64,000 nt of DNA from Argyresthia goedartella (taxonomy: Eukaryota > Arthropoda > Insecta > Lepidoptera > Argyresthiidae). The DNA lies in contig OX463814.1 of assembly GCA_949825045.1 (NCBI GenBank), forward strand, positions 31,824,383 to 31,888,382. Reading direction: 5' to 3'. Below the pieces are notes generated by a model that searched no databases, was not told the DNA's origin, and saw only the letters and a list, made by a program, of their open reading frames with translations. This document shows, one piece after another, positions 19,870-31,660 of this stretch. Numbering within the stretch: position 1 is the first letter of the stretch; every line of letters begins with the position of its first letter. The translations under genes and the position numbers were made by a program.

Positions 19870-20663
19870 CTTTTTTAGGACCCTATTACTAAGCCTGTCC
19901 GTCCGTCTGTCCGTCCGTCCGTCTGTCCATCAGGGGGCTGTATCTCATAAACCGTAATAGGTACAAAAAATAATCAAACAATGTGTATTTCCGCTACAGA
20001 AACAAATAATGAACTAGACATGATTTAATAAATGAAAGGACCCCATACAACAAATGTGCTTTAACACCAGTCGCGATTTAACAAACCTTAACATCATTCA
20101 AATATGATCGTACATTTGCGGCTTATCACATGATTGTGGTGGTGTAATTGGTTTGATGTCGGTTGCGCAGGCTTTAAGTTCTGGGTTCGAATCCGCGTTC
20201 CGACATAATGTCATTTCTCTTTTTGTTTTATAATTTTTGTTTTCTTAACAATGGTAAGAACCCGTGTGTGCGAATCTGACCCGCGCTTGACCGATTTTTA
20301 GGGTTCCGTAAAGAAACAAAGAACCCTATAGTTTCGTCAAGTCTGTCTGTCCGTCCGTCCGTATGTCACAGCAACTTTATGCAGAAACTATTAGGACTAA
20401 ACAGTTGAAATTTGGTATGTAGATGTATGTGAACCGCTTTAAATATGGTGTTTATCTCAATACAACTTTCAACGAAAATTTGTTTGAACCAAATAAAATA
20501 AGCAGTTTTTAAGATATAAAACATTTATTCAAAATCGCAAAGATAACTTTGTCGTTCATACAAACACTATGAAAAACAAAGTTACAACACAAACATCCAT
20601 TCAAATAATTATGTACTTCCTACAACGGAACCCTTCATGGGCGAGTCCGACTCGCACTTGGCC
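19870..20663 (+). repeat. Composite repeat-F region with tRNA-like module
   Basis: It contains two runs of CTGTCCGTCCGTCCGT, the GGACCCTATTACTAAG start block, the CCCATACAACAAA block and the GGGCGAGTCCGACTCGCACT end block. At 20135-20205 is a tRNA-like segment (GTGGTGTAATTGGTTTGATG, then GGGTTCGAATCC). Relatives of this module lie at 9850-9885, 32690-32750 and 41785-41825. Confidence 0.6.
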
Positions 20664-20908
20664 ACTTTTTCTTCATTGGTTTTGGACAACCCATAACGTT
20701 GAAAATATGACAGCAATTATAATTACCTCTTTTACATAAAGATTCAAAGCGAACTAGAGTGGCTGCATCAGCATCACTTTGAGATTCCGTCAAACTGAGT
20801 GGTCGGTTGTGTAAGCGGTCCAGTCGTCGGTGAAGCCGCTGGGTTTGATTTTTGAAGGTGCCTTCATTCACCAGTTAATTTGTTATCCTGCATATTATAT
20901 CGAAGTAA

Positions 20909-20946
20909 CCAGTGAACGATTATACTATGATATAATCGTTCACTGG
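20909..20946. repeat. Perfect hairpin, 16-bp arms
   Basis: CCAGTGAACGATTATA (20909-20924) is exactly inverted at 20931-20946 around a 6-bp loop. Confidence 0.85.
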
Positions 20947-21141
20947 AAGTAACACATTAGCAATTTAAGGTGAATTGTTTATTAAGTTATGATGATAATT
21001 ATTTATGTATAATATTGAGTTTTTTTGTCTATATTGATATGATGTTACCGTTTACCGATTTTTACATATAACCCTTTCGGTACATGCACACCAACGAGTA
21101 CGAGTTTATCACCACATCACATCTAAAACAACAACTTAAAT

Positions 21142-21372
21142 TCGAACGCCGACGCCCGCCTGCATATTTGTCCCTAGTTTGTCTGTGAAGTTGGTACTGA
21201 CATTCAAATTTCGAACGCCGACGCCCGCCTGCGTGAAGTTGGTACTAGAACAAGCTAAACAACTGCAGAGCCACAATGCCGGTCAAACATGCGGTTCCTG
21301 AACACATCAAAGAGAGCTTATGATATGTGTGTAGAAAAACTAGTGTATGTAACTGTACATAATTAGGCATAA
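21142..21372 (-). mobile_element. MITE-B copy 2 (truncated)
   Basis: It carries the GCGTTCGAA double block and the CGGTTCCTGAACACATCAAA end, plus the ACTGTACATAATTAGGCAT flank. The other terminal arm is missing. Confidence 0.75.
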
Positions 21373-21510
21373 TGTATCAGTCACATAAACTACTATAAAT
21401 TAATGCATATTATGACAACATTGTATCATGTCAGAAAGAAAAAGGAATGCGGTCGCGAATTCAACTTTAAATGCAAGTACGTAATGTCATCTGTTGAATT
21501 AATAGAAATG

Positions 21511-21533
21511 ATTGATGATGATGATGATGATGA
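21511..21533 (+). repeat. (GAT)n microsatellite
   Basis: A short GAT run sits in otherwise unique-looking sequence. Confidence 0.8.
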
Positions 21534-21619
21534 GCTTTTGACCTCGCGAGCGACACCGGAAATTTGTGTTTTTTTTTTCAACCTTTCACCCCAGACCAAT
21601 TATTATAAAAACCAATAAA

Positions 21620-21740
21620 AGCAAATAACCCGACCACATTTTCTTTTAATATCACATACAAACTTATTAATGCATCTGGTAACGTACATAGAGTATGAAA
21701 ATAACCAATAACTTTGTTAACTACATTTTGCGATCTAAAA
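21620..21740 (+). repeat. Dispersed repeat fragment shared with 33690-33795, 32870-33010 and 34850-34945
   Basis: The shared blocks are CACATACAAACTTATTAATG, CACCTGGTTACGTACATGGA (or variants) and AACCAATAACTTTGTTAACT. Confidence 0.6.
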
Positions 21741-22012
21741 TCCAAACTATTGTCTTTTCACTAAAATTATAAAGCCGATGTCACTTAGTCTCCCCAATAT
21801 GGGCTCTTAGAGCCTTTCTTGGCCTAGATTTGAACACTTTGGCGATAACAAACAAGCAGTGACTCATTTGTAAAAAATAAGTCAGATTGGCCTATCTCTG
21901 TTTCGTTGAATCGAAATAATTTGTTTTCCTAATGGTAATTGAAGCGTAAAAAGTCTCCCCGGGTCCTGGTTGTATATTGTATTGTGTTAAATCTACTGCG
22001 AACTCTCTTCGG

Positions 22013-22118
22013 TTACTACAAAAAATGTTACACATAGTTTAACCTCAAAACATACGTCAAATCCTATACATTTTTGTCTTTAAACAAGTGTTGAACAGGA
22101 GTTTATTTTTTGTGGTAA
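22013..22118 (+). mobile_element. MITE-A copy 4
   Basis: It runs from TTACTACAAAAAATG to TTTTTTGTGGTAA, near the consensus of the family. It is the best-preserved copy in the window. Confidence 0.8.
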
Positions 22119-22186
22119 AACCCTTTATGTTTTTTTAAGTATACTGAAACAATTTTTATGAATTTTGATATAGGGCTGACATTTCA

Positions 22187-22405
22187 TTGGCTGACCATAT
22201 TTTGGGGAATGATAGCACCCATCATTATGAACAAATTTCCCCAAGAACTAAGGTGACAAATGAAAAAAAAATGTCCCTCAGTACATTGAGCCGATCAGCT
22301 GATTACTAGTTACTATTACCAAAAAAACGTTAGTAACATGTTTTTTTGAGTAAAATGGTTCATATTGATAGGTATGCCCCAATATATGGTCAGCCAATTA
22401 AATCA
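22187..22405. mobile_element. TIR element, ~28-bp ends, 219 bp
   Basis: ATTGGCTGACCATATTTTGG at the left is inverted at the right (CCAATATATGGTCAGCCAAT) with one mismatch. There is no coding sequence and no clear target duplication. Confidence 0.7.
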
Positions 22406-22486
22406 TCCTGCTAATGTCATCCTGTAGACAGATAACATTGACTTTCGAGAAGGGCATAGGCGTCTTGACGCGAAAATAACTTGAAG

Positions 22487-22919
22487 ACTGTGAAATAAGG
22501 GATAGGGAATGTTTGTATAGGGAAACCAGTCGCTTCTCAGTTAGGGAGATAAAAAAAACATATTTTGGCATGGTATCCATTGTATCTACCCAGACGAAGT
22601 CGCTGGCATAAGAATATAGCTAGTAAGACACGAAACTGTCACGACGCGACCTGGCATTTGCTAGAAACAACATGGCGCTCTTGCAATTATGAATTATTGT
22701 CAATAACAGACTCGTTGGTTACATCACAATACACATACGCCTTCGTTGATTGTGACAATGTACAGTTTGACGCCGAAACAACTGGACCAAAGAGTCAAAT
22801 GGAATGTTAGAGTAGGAAGAAAGTCTACTTCAAAGATTTTTAAAGTTCTTCCTTCAAAGGTTTCAGACTGAGAACGGTTCGCCTGTATACAAACATTCCC
22901 TATCCCCTATTTAACAGAC
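22487..22919. mobile_element. TIR element, ~50-bp imperfect ends, 433 bp
   Basis: GGGATAGGGAATGTTTGTAT at the left is exactly inverted near the right end (ATACAAACATTCCCTATCCC). The adjoining CAGTCGCTTCTCAGT and ACTGAGAACGGTTCG extend the inversion imperfectly. The 81-codon frame inside is incidental. Confidence 0.7.
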
Positions 22920-23296
22920 TTGTCAATTTCATCACCCTGCATATCAAAATCATATTTTTAACCACTTTTTTGCAAACTTTGGGATATAAATATTTCTTAT
23001 GTGTGGTCACAAACTCAACTTATCTTAGCCAGACCTAGCCATCTCTTAGGCACACTGTACACGTCTGGTTAGTAAATTCTTAGGTGTATGTAATTGTTAT
23101 TATGACCTTAGATTATTCTTGAGGAAAATGGATCATTATGTATACCTCGTCTTTGGGTTACGATGATTTTATAATTAAATGTATCAAAATCGACTTAATA
23201 TTAGGAAAGTAAGTAAGAACGTAAAGTCGGGTCCACCCTATTGGTTAAATGTCGAATTATTTGATTGAGAGACAAACATTGATCGATATCACAGTA

Positions 23297-23764
23297 CAGA
23301 CCTATCAACTTAAGCTGATACTTGCATTTGTGTGAGTGTACGTGTGTACGCACCGCTTCCCTGCCGCCCGCTCACATACTTCACTTCACCTCCGGTACTG
23401 GTAGCAGATAGACGTGTAATTTTATGTGATTGATTGTGTTTGAAATATTAGTGAAATGGCTCCTACTGCTCCTGGCTGCTGCTAATGGCTCCTACAATCG
23501 ACGATATAACGGAACGATTAATTATTAACACAGGCTCTGACTCTGATGAATCATCAGACGAGAGTGAAGATGAAGATGCAATGAGCGGAGTAGAAGAGTT
23601 ATAAGATTCAGTCATTATGAGGTCGAGAATTAGACAGTTGGTAACATTGTGTTTTATGGACTTCGTTTAAATAAAACATTGATTTTATTTGTATGTGTTT
23701 TACTAACTGTACTTTTGGCGATCACTCACACAAATGCAAGTATCAGCTTAAGTTGATAGGTCTG
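23297..23764 (+). mobile_element. Deletion-derivative DNA transposon with 42-bp perfect TIRs and TA flanks
   Basis: The left end 23297-23338 (CAGACCTATCAACTTAAGCT...) is an exact inverted copy of 23723-23764. Both ends abut a TA dinucleotide, as expected for a TA target duplication. The interior keeps an apparent promoter region, a 39-codon acidic frame at 23485-23604 and AATAAA at 23670-23675. It looks like a transposon that kept its gene ends and lost the catalytic core. Confidence 0.8.
23485..23604 (+). CDS. 39-aa acidic frame inside the TIR element
   Basis: The frame reads MAPTIDDITERLI, then a Ser/Asp/Glu stretch, and ends VEEL before TAA. An upstream ATG at 23456 gives a 9-codon frame. 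Acidic N-termini of this kind occur in several cut-and-paste transposases, so this may be a transposase leader fused to the 3' end of its gene by deletion. It may or may not be translated. Confidence 0.35.
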   Translation: MAPTIDDITERLIINTGSDSDESSDESEDEDAMSGVEEL

Positions 23765-24239
23765 TATATAGAGTTATCTTCAGACGTTGCTTGTAATTTG
23801 TGTGAAGATCTTTCCCCAATTCGTCATGAGAGTTCGTGACTTCAACCAAAGGCCACACTATCACGTGCTGAATTAATCTTCGATTTGCTACAAATTTCGC
23901 AATCGCAAGAACGAACGCTTTCTACATATATGTGTCCAATGGAAAATAGCCTTTATCGCCTCTCAATAAAGTTTTATAAATAAACAAATCCGTGTTCATA
24001 CAGGTATGTGATGCAATGCTGCTGGCCCACAATTGTCTTCTAATTGCATGTGCGATCGATAAACACTCGATTCACCTAGAGCCTAGACAATCGATCTCGG
24101 ACGCTCATTCGAGTTGAGAGCTTTGTTTTCGATGCTGCAATACTAGTATGGTGCCAATGATCGACATCGGGATCTCAATTCGTATAAGAGATGTTAATGG
24201 GCAGACATCTTGAAACTCAATTAATGTTTTGGTCTGCGT

Positions 24240-24880
24240 TTTAGAGTTCTGTACCCGAAGGGACCCTATTGCTGTCCGCCTTCTGTCACGCAAGTTTTAA
24301 TGCCAAACGGTGCAAGCTACTGTCTTCAAATTTTCACAGTATAAACATCTTGTTGGCCGAAAGCTATACGAATTGTCAAAAAATATTTTTAAATGTGTTT
24401 AAGGGGGCTCCCATACAGCTAAAGGGAAGCGCGAAAAAAACAACCTACCCCAATGAGTGGGGTATCGTTGTTTAGAGCTCGTTGAGTGAACAATCAATCA
24501 CTGTTTAGAGCTCGTTGAGTGAACAATCAATCACTGTATTTTTGTTTTAAAAACTATTGTCAAACAAAGAAATGAGAATCCACCAAAGTCAGCTTTTTTA
24601 CAAGATTTTGTACCGAACAACATTTTACTAACAATGACTAATATATTTATAAAATTGATTGATTGATATGCTTTCACACAAAACATAGATGATAATTGGC
24701 ATTAAATAAAAAATAACATTATAAACAGTCAAAAAAGACATAAATCAAAATACACTCATGAACAGTTCAATTGAATTTCATACAAATTTTGACAAGGCAT
24801 TTATATTTTAGGCTTATGTTCTACATTTGATATGGAACCCTAAATATGTTCAAGTCCGACACGCACTTGGCCGGTTTGAC
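24240..24880 (+). repeat. Repeat-F plus 33-bp duplication
   Basis: It starts TTTTAGAGTTCTGTACCCGA, continues through TTAAGGGGGCTCCCATACAG and ends AGTCCGACACGCACTTGGCC. Around 24466-24534 a 33-bp unit (TTTAGAGCTCGTTGAGTGAA...) is present twice in tandem. The second half is related to 6290-6610. Confidence 0.65.
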
Positions 24881-24999
24881 TGTATTGAGGTCGGCTTTCA
24901 CGTTTCACGTCTTCAGTTCACAATACATTCTTAGCTCCGTATTAAGAGTATTGTTCAGGCATTAGATTCAACATACCTTACCACTACCAATATTATATA

Positions 25000-25787
25000 C
25001 CTAGTCGGTCCATAAGTTCTGTCACAAATATTTTGCCGCATGGTAAATAATACCAAGTTTATTTTTATTTAATACTATATATGGTTTGATAGCTCATTAA
25101 ATACTGATAAATTAGAACGATTATTGGATTTAAATGCTTAAAGCCATATTACACAAATGCTAATTTCTTCAGAGATTTTGCACTTTTTTAACCAATCAAA
25201 AATACGGACGTGATTCACTTTATCTTTTTTCCATGACTCTTAAAACCTTTCAAACTTACGTGAGATTTTAGTCAGAACCCTCTCTGAACCCGTTACCTTC
25301 ATTTTGAAGCATAAGATAACTAAGTCTGGGTAAAACTAATTTTCATATTCACATTTTACGTAGTGTACTTGTTGCCCACAAGATCATTTTTATACGTTTT
25401 TTGAAAACGTAAAAAGTACGTAAAGTTCTCTTTGGGAGCAGTTGGAACTGAAAGCTAACAGAAAATCAAATGCTAGTTGTTAAGCATGGTCTAAAATCGA
25501 GGTTTCAGAATAAATAAAAAAAAGCTTGTTGGTTATCTGGAACACTGTTTTTTTTAATAAATTTGTGGTAAGTGGTATTTTTGTCAGTTGCGGCGTGTTT
25601 TGGGTTCGCGATTGACTCAAGTTATAAGGTTTTTTGTCATATTGCGATAATCTTACAAAATGTATTGTATTGCAATTTGATTCGTATAAAATAAGCTTTT
25701 TAATCATGTATAATACGAATAAGAAAAAGTTTATTGCTGAGTTTTATCTATCAAAAACCTTGTGACAGAACTTAAGGACCGACTAGG
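25000..25787. mobile_element. Tc1/mariner-type remnant, 28-bp TIRs, TA duplication
   Basis: CCTAGTCGGTCCATAAGTTC... (25000-25027) is inverted at 25760-25787 with one mismatch. TA precedes the left end (24998-24999) and follows the right end (25788-25789). The 788-bp interior has no intact transposase. Its length and decay suggest an internally deleted copy. Confidence 0.75.
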
Positions 25788-25789
25788 TA

Positions 25790-26314
25790 GGTACAACATT
25801 TCTTACCCCAAATTAACCTTTTAATATCATAAAAGCACTTTTTATTAATAATAATGTTAACTAGGGAAGTATATTAATACACATCTGCATACTAACCATT
25901 GATTGATCCATAGTTAATCCATATTACAAGGTTGGCATGGACAAGGATATTGTGTAGCTATAGTTACCGCCATTAGTTCTAATAAACAGCCTATTCTGAT
26001 TTAATCAGGAAATTCCACATCTTATGGCAGGCTTCAACAGACTGCACAATATTGTTCAGTACTCCATCACGTACAGGTATGGATGTAAGCGATTATTCAA
26101 TCCTATCATTTGTAGGTGCATGTTGTACTAATTACAATCTCCTTTAGATAAAACAAAACGTCTTCCAATCTTCATCAACCAATCCATGTTCATCGTTTTC
26201 AATACTGTCAATCTTATTCATACTGTAAACGTTGTCATTATAGTGGGAAGCTGCGTTTTCTGTGAGTGTCTGTGTTCAGGGTTAATATGACAATTTACAG
26301 TTATTTATAACTCG
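25790..26314. other. Unassigned stretch
   Basis: I see nothing that I can support. Confidence 0.4.
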
Positions 26315-26490
26315 TCGACCTCTGTGGCGCTGCGGTCGTGGCTCTGCCTACCATGCGAGAGGTCCCTGGTTCGATCTCCGGCTGGGGTAAAGAAAAAAAA
26401 ACCAGTATATCGCTTTTCTAGTCCCCACGACACAGGGTATCCTGGGGTCAGAAGCAATGTATGTGCCTGTATATAAATGTTTATCTTTTA
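26315..26490 (+). mobile_element. tRNA-derived SINE, family C
   Basis: The head CGACCTCTGTGGCGCTGCGG has an A-box-like segment, and GGTTCGATCTCCGG is the B box. The body has GACACAGGGTATCCTGGGGT and ends in AAATGTTTA, followed by a SINE-B-like tail piece. Copies: 62475-62681, partial at 53331-53483 and 6203-6283. Confidence 0.8.
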
Positions 26491-27280
26491 TAACTGGCTA
26501 AAAGTGGACGCAACTGTCTCAGCCACCCTTTAAGGGAGAACGTGATGGTATATTTTCTTGTGTTCAAATAAAAAAAAATACTTTCCGTCTTTTCGTCCGT
26601 CCGCTTCCTCCGATGACGCTGGTCCGTAAAACAGTAAATTTGACCTTGACTTTGGCGCGAGCGACGGCCGGCCGCGCCCGCGCTATCAATAAAGCGCTAA
26701 TGTTTGCGCGCGCGCACTTATATGAATATTATTATAAGACAAGTTCGCAGACTCCCCACCTTGTTTTTCAACGTTTTATTTTTATGTGTTTTTGTTGTTA
26801 TGGTTTTCTGGCGATGGTAGAATCTTCTATCTTAAGGTTTTTCCTTTTACTTTACTTACGTACATCTGGCTCCGGATATTTTTCTCTATCTGCCACTTCT
26901 GGGAATACAGAGAGTACATTTGGTTACCTCGATGTTGTTGTTGATTTCTAAACGCTCATAATGATATTATGCAGTTATCAATGTTTATGTAAATTATTTC
27001 TGACACCAAACGTTTGCCCCTCAACTGTGAAAATGAACATCGATTGCTAAATTCAATGATGTAAGTAACCTATCCGAGCAATTAATCCACTTGAAACAGA
27101 CTAATTGGGTGTTGAAATGAAAAACAAATAAGCTTAAGTAATACATTGACGACGTGCATCGAAGAGGCATCCGTCGGAGACTTGGAGTCACGAGTCACGA
27201 TCGAGTTTCGTAAGCGAGGAATACACCACAGAAACCACTCACTCGCAATCATGAAGTGACCCTGAGATCCTAATGGACCA
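26491..27280. other. Unassigned stretch with a GC-rich patch
   Basis: 26655-26715 is strongly GC-rich (GACGGCCGGCCGCGCCCGCG). The overlapping 112-codon frame has no recognisable domain, and I do not call it a gene. Confidence 0.35.
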
Positions 27281-27739
27281 AAAACAACGTCGCTCCTTTT
27301 CCCATACGGGCTGGTAGAGGTGTAGACAGGGGGCTAGCCCATCGCCGCAGCTATGGAGATTGAAGGATTGAAGCAGCTAGCTTATTATTTAACATTTAAA
27401 AGAGGTACACTAATGCTGAGTTGCTCCAAAAAAATAATAAAAAAACACGAACACAATGGATTTTTGTCATTGAACACAGGGGCACAGGTATTTGCGATAC
27501 CAGAAAGATTAAGCCATACTCCATCACGCTGGCTCAGTGCGGGTTGATGGAGAGGTTTTACGACCACTAGCACGCAGCGATAGTAGCCGGGACCTACAGA
27601 TTAACGTGTCATCGGAAACTCGGAACGCCCGATAATGTACTTGAGATAAAGTAATTATCTCATTGGTATATGGCCAGGATTCGAACCTGCATCTCCTGTG
27701 TGAGTAGCAAGCGTGAATCCCATTAGACCACGGAGCTCC
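27281..27739 (-). mobile_element. SINE family B, longer variant
   Basis: The head at the right is GAGCTCCGTGGTCTAATGGG with B box GGTTCGAATCC. The body includes CACGCTGGCTCAGTGCGGGT and AGTAGCCGGGACCTACAG, blocks also present at 41326-41572 and 52890-53196. Confidence 0.75.
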
Positions 27740-28660
27740 TTATTTTTTTAATTTGTTTCGAACAACTTAGCATCGATAAAATAACCTTCTAGGAAAACTT
27801 AAAATGGACTTAGTACCTGTGTACCTATACATAACAATTGTTTTACTCATAGTAATGATATTTTTATGTTCTTAGCAGATTTTGTATCACCTTCACGTTG
27901 GCTTAGCCCAGTTAAATGTTCAATTATATGCAACATACAAACCTAATTTATTGTCAAACTATGTAGTTGAGACAGCAGACATGGTTCGTTCATTTATTTA
28001 TTTATTTATTTAAAAGCTTTATTACAATTAGTTACCAACGCCTTCTATAGAAATTTTAGTGTTTATTTTTATTTTCCGGGGGAATACCTTTGCGTTTTTT
28101 TTTTCTAAGACGGCATCGAAAAGTTTTGAAAAAGTTCATCCAAATCAGCCGTTTGCGAGTATTGCGCTTACAACACATTTGGCGATTCATTTTCATTTAT
28201 ATAGAAAACGCTTATCCAAACCAGTCCAGCCGTTTGCGAGATTTGCGGTTACCATCATATTTAGCGATTATTTTTTTATTTATGTAGAAAGATAGATAAC
28301 CATTACAAATATAAATTTTAATAGTATTCCATAGCATTCTGCCAGTTATCTTTTGATGAGAGGTTAGCTCGTCTACCTTTGTACATTGTTTACTAGGTAA
28401 ATATAGTACTACAATACTCCAATAATGAAATCACGAAATCACTGCCAGTTTGAAACAAATCTTTCTACCATCTACCACAAAAAATCCCTCTCCCACACAG
28501 TTTGTGTGATGTTTACTATATTCTCACACTGTTCACAACGGCAGCTGTTCCTTAGATAATGGTAATTAAAGCAGAAATGCAACTAAATATGTTAATTAGC
28601 GCGACACATCTTACTATGCATATGAATTAGGTCTTCAAACCGAAATCCCGAGCAAACTTA
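27740..28660. other. Unassigned AT-rich stretch with an internal direct repeat
   Basis: Near 28130-28270 two related blocks (GCCGTTTGCGAGTATTGCGC and GCCGTTTGCGAGATTTGCGG) recur about 85 bp apart, each followed by a CATATTTRGCGATT-like block. I see no gene. Confidence 0.4.
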
Positions 28661-28664
28661 ACGG

Positions 28665-28905
28665 AAATCATGGCAAAAACATCATCTTTGTACTCACTTT
28701 TTCCCTACTAATTAACGTTGAAGATAACTATGGGTGCAAGCAGTTGAACAAGTTAACCCTGAACTGACATAACAAGTATTATTCATTTCGTTATTAAACT
28801 GTCACAGACCCTTAAATGAACGCCACGGCGAATCAACGCCGTGGCGTTCATTTCACAGCTTTCAGAATTATTATTCTTATTTAGCTATCAGAAAACCCGC
28901 AGCTA
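28665..28905 (+). repeat. Dispersed repeat, copy 1, with 17-bp-arm hairpin
   Basis: It shares about 240 bp with 30918-31175 (CGAAATCCCGAGCAAA through CTGTCAGAAAACCCGC). In this copy AAATGAACGCCACGGCG (28814-28830) is inverted at 28837-28853. The second copy has lost the right arm. Confidence 0.75.
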
Positions 28906-28961
28906 ATAGTAGTTTATGTGACTGCTGCATAATGCCTAATTATGTAAGTTACATACACTAG

Positions 28962-29318
28962 TTTATCTACACACATATCATAAGCTCTCTTTGATGTGTT
29001 CAGGAACCGCATGTTTGACCGGCATTGTGGCTCTGCAATTGTTTAACTTGTTCTTTAGTACCAACTTCTCGCAGGCGGGCGTCGGCGTTCGAAATTTGAA
29101 TGTCAGTACCAACTTCACAAACAAACTAGGGACGGCATGCGGGTGGGCGTCGGCGTTCGAAATTTGAATGTCATTATATGTAGAAAAACTACACATAATG
29201 ACCATAATGTGTAGTTTTCCAGATAAGAAACGAGTTTTTACCAAGTAGTTTAACATAATGCTGATCCTAACGTGCGGTTTTTGAACGCAGTAAAGAGGGT
29301 TTATGATACGTGTGTAAA
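28962..29318 (+). mobile_element. MITE-B copy 3
   Basis: It is near full-length. Its right end reads GATACGTGTGTAAAT instead of ...TAGATAAA. It carries the same internal palindrome around CATAATGACCATAATG. Confidence 0.8.
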
Positions 29319-29621
29319 TATGTTTATTAGCGCGACACATCTTACAATGTACTACAGCAACTTGTTATTATTCACTTTGGAGGGAAACGTCACGTCCTCG
29401 TGTAGACGACCCGCTTGGAGATGCTCATCTGCTCATCAGACAGTCACGATTTTAATCCACTACCTAGTAGTTGGGGAGAGCAGCCGCTGCCGCATTGCTG
29501 GGTGTCAAATAGTTGTGGTTTGGTGCTCTGAGCCAACTTCTAAGAATTACCAAGTTGCTAAATGTTTGACGGCTAGGAAAACTAAGACATCTGAATTTAT
29601 TTTTTAAGAAGAGAAGGAGAG

Positions 29622-29895
29622 AGATCTCCATGGTCTAATGGGTTTCACGCTTGCTTCTCACACAGGAGATGCAGGTTCGATTCCTGACCATGTACCAATG
29701 AGATAATTAATTTATCTTAAGTACATTATACGGACGGTGATAGAAAACATCGTGAGGAAACCTTCACTACTCCATAACCGCGGCGAGGGGCTAGCCCCCT
29801 GTCACGCAATATGGAGTCTTGAATAACTGGCTCAAAGTGGGCACAATTGTGCCTCTGCCACCCCGTATGGGAAAAAGCGTAGCGCTATGTTGTTT
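29622..29895 (+). mobile_element. SINE family B, plus-strand copy
   Basis: The head is GGTCTAATGGGTTTCACGCT with B box GGTTCGATTCC. The body runs GATAATTAATTTATCTTAAG, GTCACGCAATATGGAG, CACCCCGTATGGGAAAAAGC. This is the clearest reading-direction copy. Confidence 0.85.
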
Positions 29896-30917
29896 TTTAA
29901 GAATTAACAAAATGCTAATTTTTGACGTGATTTTTAAGAGTTTTTTGCGTGGGATAGTTCTACGTATAGTATGTGTTGGTCTTACATATGTGGCTTTAAT
30001 TAAAACTTTTAATCCACATTTTTATTGTTGACCGGATATAGTTGTCCAAGGCCGGAATGCCGACGGGGAGGTACGAAGTCGACAAGGACGCAATTGGAAG
30101 TTGTCCGTACAGTTGCCCACAGCGGTGTTGTTCCGCTTTTCGACTTTATCACCGCCCAATACAGGTCAAACTTGGATCGACTGGGGCCTCGAAGGCCGAC
30201 TGCCGGTGCCACCTGCATGTAGGGTTTGGCGCGAAATTATTGAGTAGACTGGACTACATACTAAAAGAAAATCGATCATAATTGCTTGCTGCTACTTGCG
30301 AGTTGCACATTTCGTAAGTATGCGCATGCGCGATTCAAGTACACAAAAATGCAGTTAGAATTGCATAAATGTACTTACGATTGACCTGATGATAATTTTG
30401 GCAAAGCCCTTCTCTGACTAATTTGTTTGTTTTACCTTTAGTCGTAGACCACTTCTCAAAACATCGTGTTCATAAACGAGATCCCGCTAATAGCAAATTT
30501 TCTGATAGCTCATAAAAAAGAAAATAAAGTATTTCTAAATGTAATTCTAAACGTCATTAGATGTCGTTGGCAAGGCATGATTTTTAGTTTTTTATGCCAG
30601 TTGTTAGCAGTTGTTAAAAGACGTATATGTTGGCAGGGAATGCTATTGTGATGGTGATTGGGATAGGTAAAGCTGGTCTGTGACGAAGCTGAAGAACAAG
30701 AACTATCACTTGTCAACAGCAAACCATCAACAAACTAAACACAATTTTGTGGTTTTGGTTTATAACGACGATAAGTTTCTCTTCGGGTAATAACCCGAAG
30801 TCTAGTCTATATAGAATACTATATTTTGAGATTATTACGACTAACCTCGAAATTATTTTCGTCACTGGCTATTCTTTCGGGTCTTTGTGACTTCTTTTCT
30901 CGACTGAATTTGGTTTT
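29896..30917. other. Unassigned stretch
   Basis: 30040-30240 is GC-rich, with frames open on both strands and no motif. The rest is AT-rich. I see no supported gene. Confidence 0.35.
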
Positions 30918-31175
30918 CAAACCGAAATCCCGAGCAAAACTTAACGGAAATCATGGAATAAAAATCATCTTTGTACTCACTTTTTCCCTACTAATTACCG
31001 TTGAAAATTACTATCGGTTCAAGCAGTTGAACAAGTAAAGCCTGAATTGACCTTCACAAGTATTATTAATTTTGTTATTAAATTGTCAAAGACCCTTAAA
31101 TGAACGCCACGGCGAATCAACGCCATCTGTCACAGCTTTCAGAATTATTATTCTTATTTAGCTGTCAGAAAACCC
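30918..31175 (+). repeat. Dispersed repeat, copy 2
   Basis: This is the copy of 28665-28905 without the second hairpin arm. Confidence 0.7.
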
Positions 31176-31388
31176 GCTAATACTTTTGAACGAATTCATA
31201 CGAACTGCTTAATAAATGTTTTACCTTCAGCAGAAAACATCAAATTATTATGAACCGTTAAACTCCCACAACGTTACAAGCCCTCGTAATAGACAATGTG
31301 CTATGTCTGGCCAATCTGATTCTCTCCATTATCTTCTTAGTCCTTGCTCTAGAATAAACTTACAGTCATCATTTGCGACAATCTCGGT

Positions 31389-31510
31389 GCACGTCAAAGT
31401 CAAAGTCAAAGTACTTTATTACTGTAGATATTTACATATACTTAGCAAACGTCATTTTTTGCCTCTTCTCTACATTGAACCACTGTGGGAGAAGAAGGGC
31501 GTAGAAACAC
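31389..31510 (-). mobile_element. LINE 3'-end fragment with TTTGAC repeats
   Basis: On the minus strand it ends CAGTAATAAAGTACTTTGAC with further TTTGAC units. An inverted sister copy lies at 32437-32566. Confidence 0.6.
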
Positions 31511-31557
31511 GCGACAGATGCATCCGCCCCATCCATTCTAGGGTTTACCTTTAGCCT

Positions 31558-31660
31558 TTTTAGGGTTCCGTACGCGAAGGGTGAAACAGGATCATATAAC
31601 TAAGCCTCCGCTGTCCGTCCGTCCGACCGTCAGAGCGTTATGTCTCATAAACCGTATCTT
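31558..31660 (+). repeat. Repeat-F fragment
   Basis: It has the opening blocks TTTTTAGGGTTCCGTACGCG and CCGCTGTCCGTCCGTCCGA, ending where the LINE frame begins. Confidence 0.6.

Noticed and set aside
26613..26951. 112-codon plus-strand gene
   Set aside because: The N-terminal half is Ala/Arg-rich because of a GC island and the rest is hydrophobic noise; no motif, splice sites or Kozak support.
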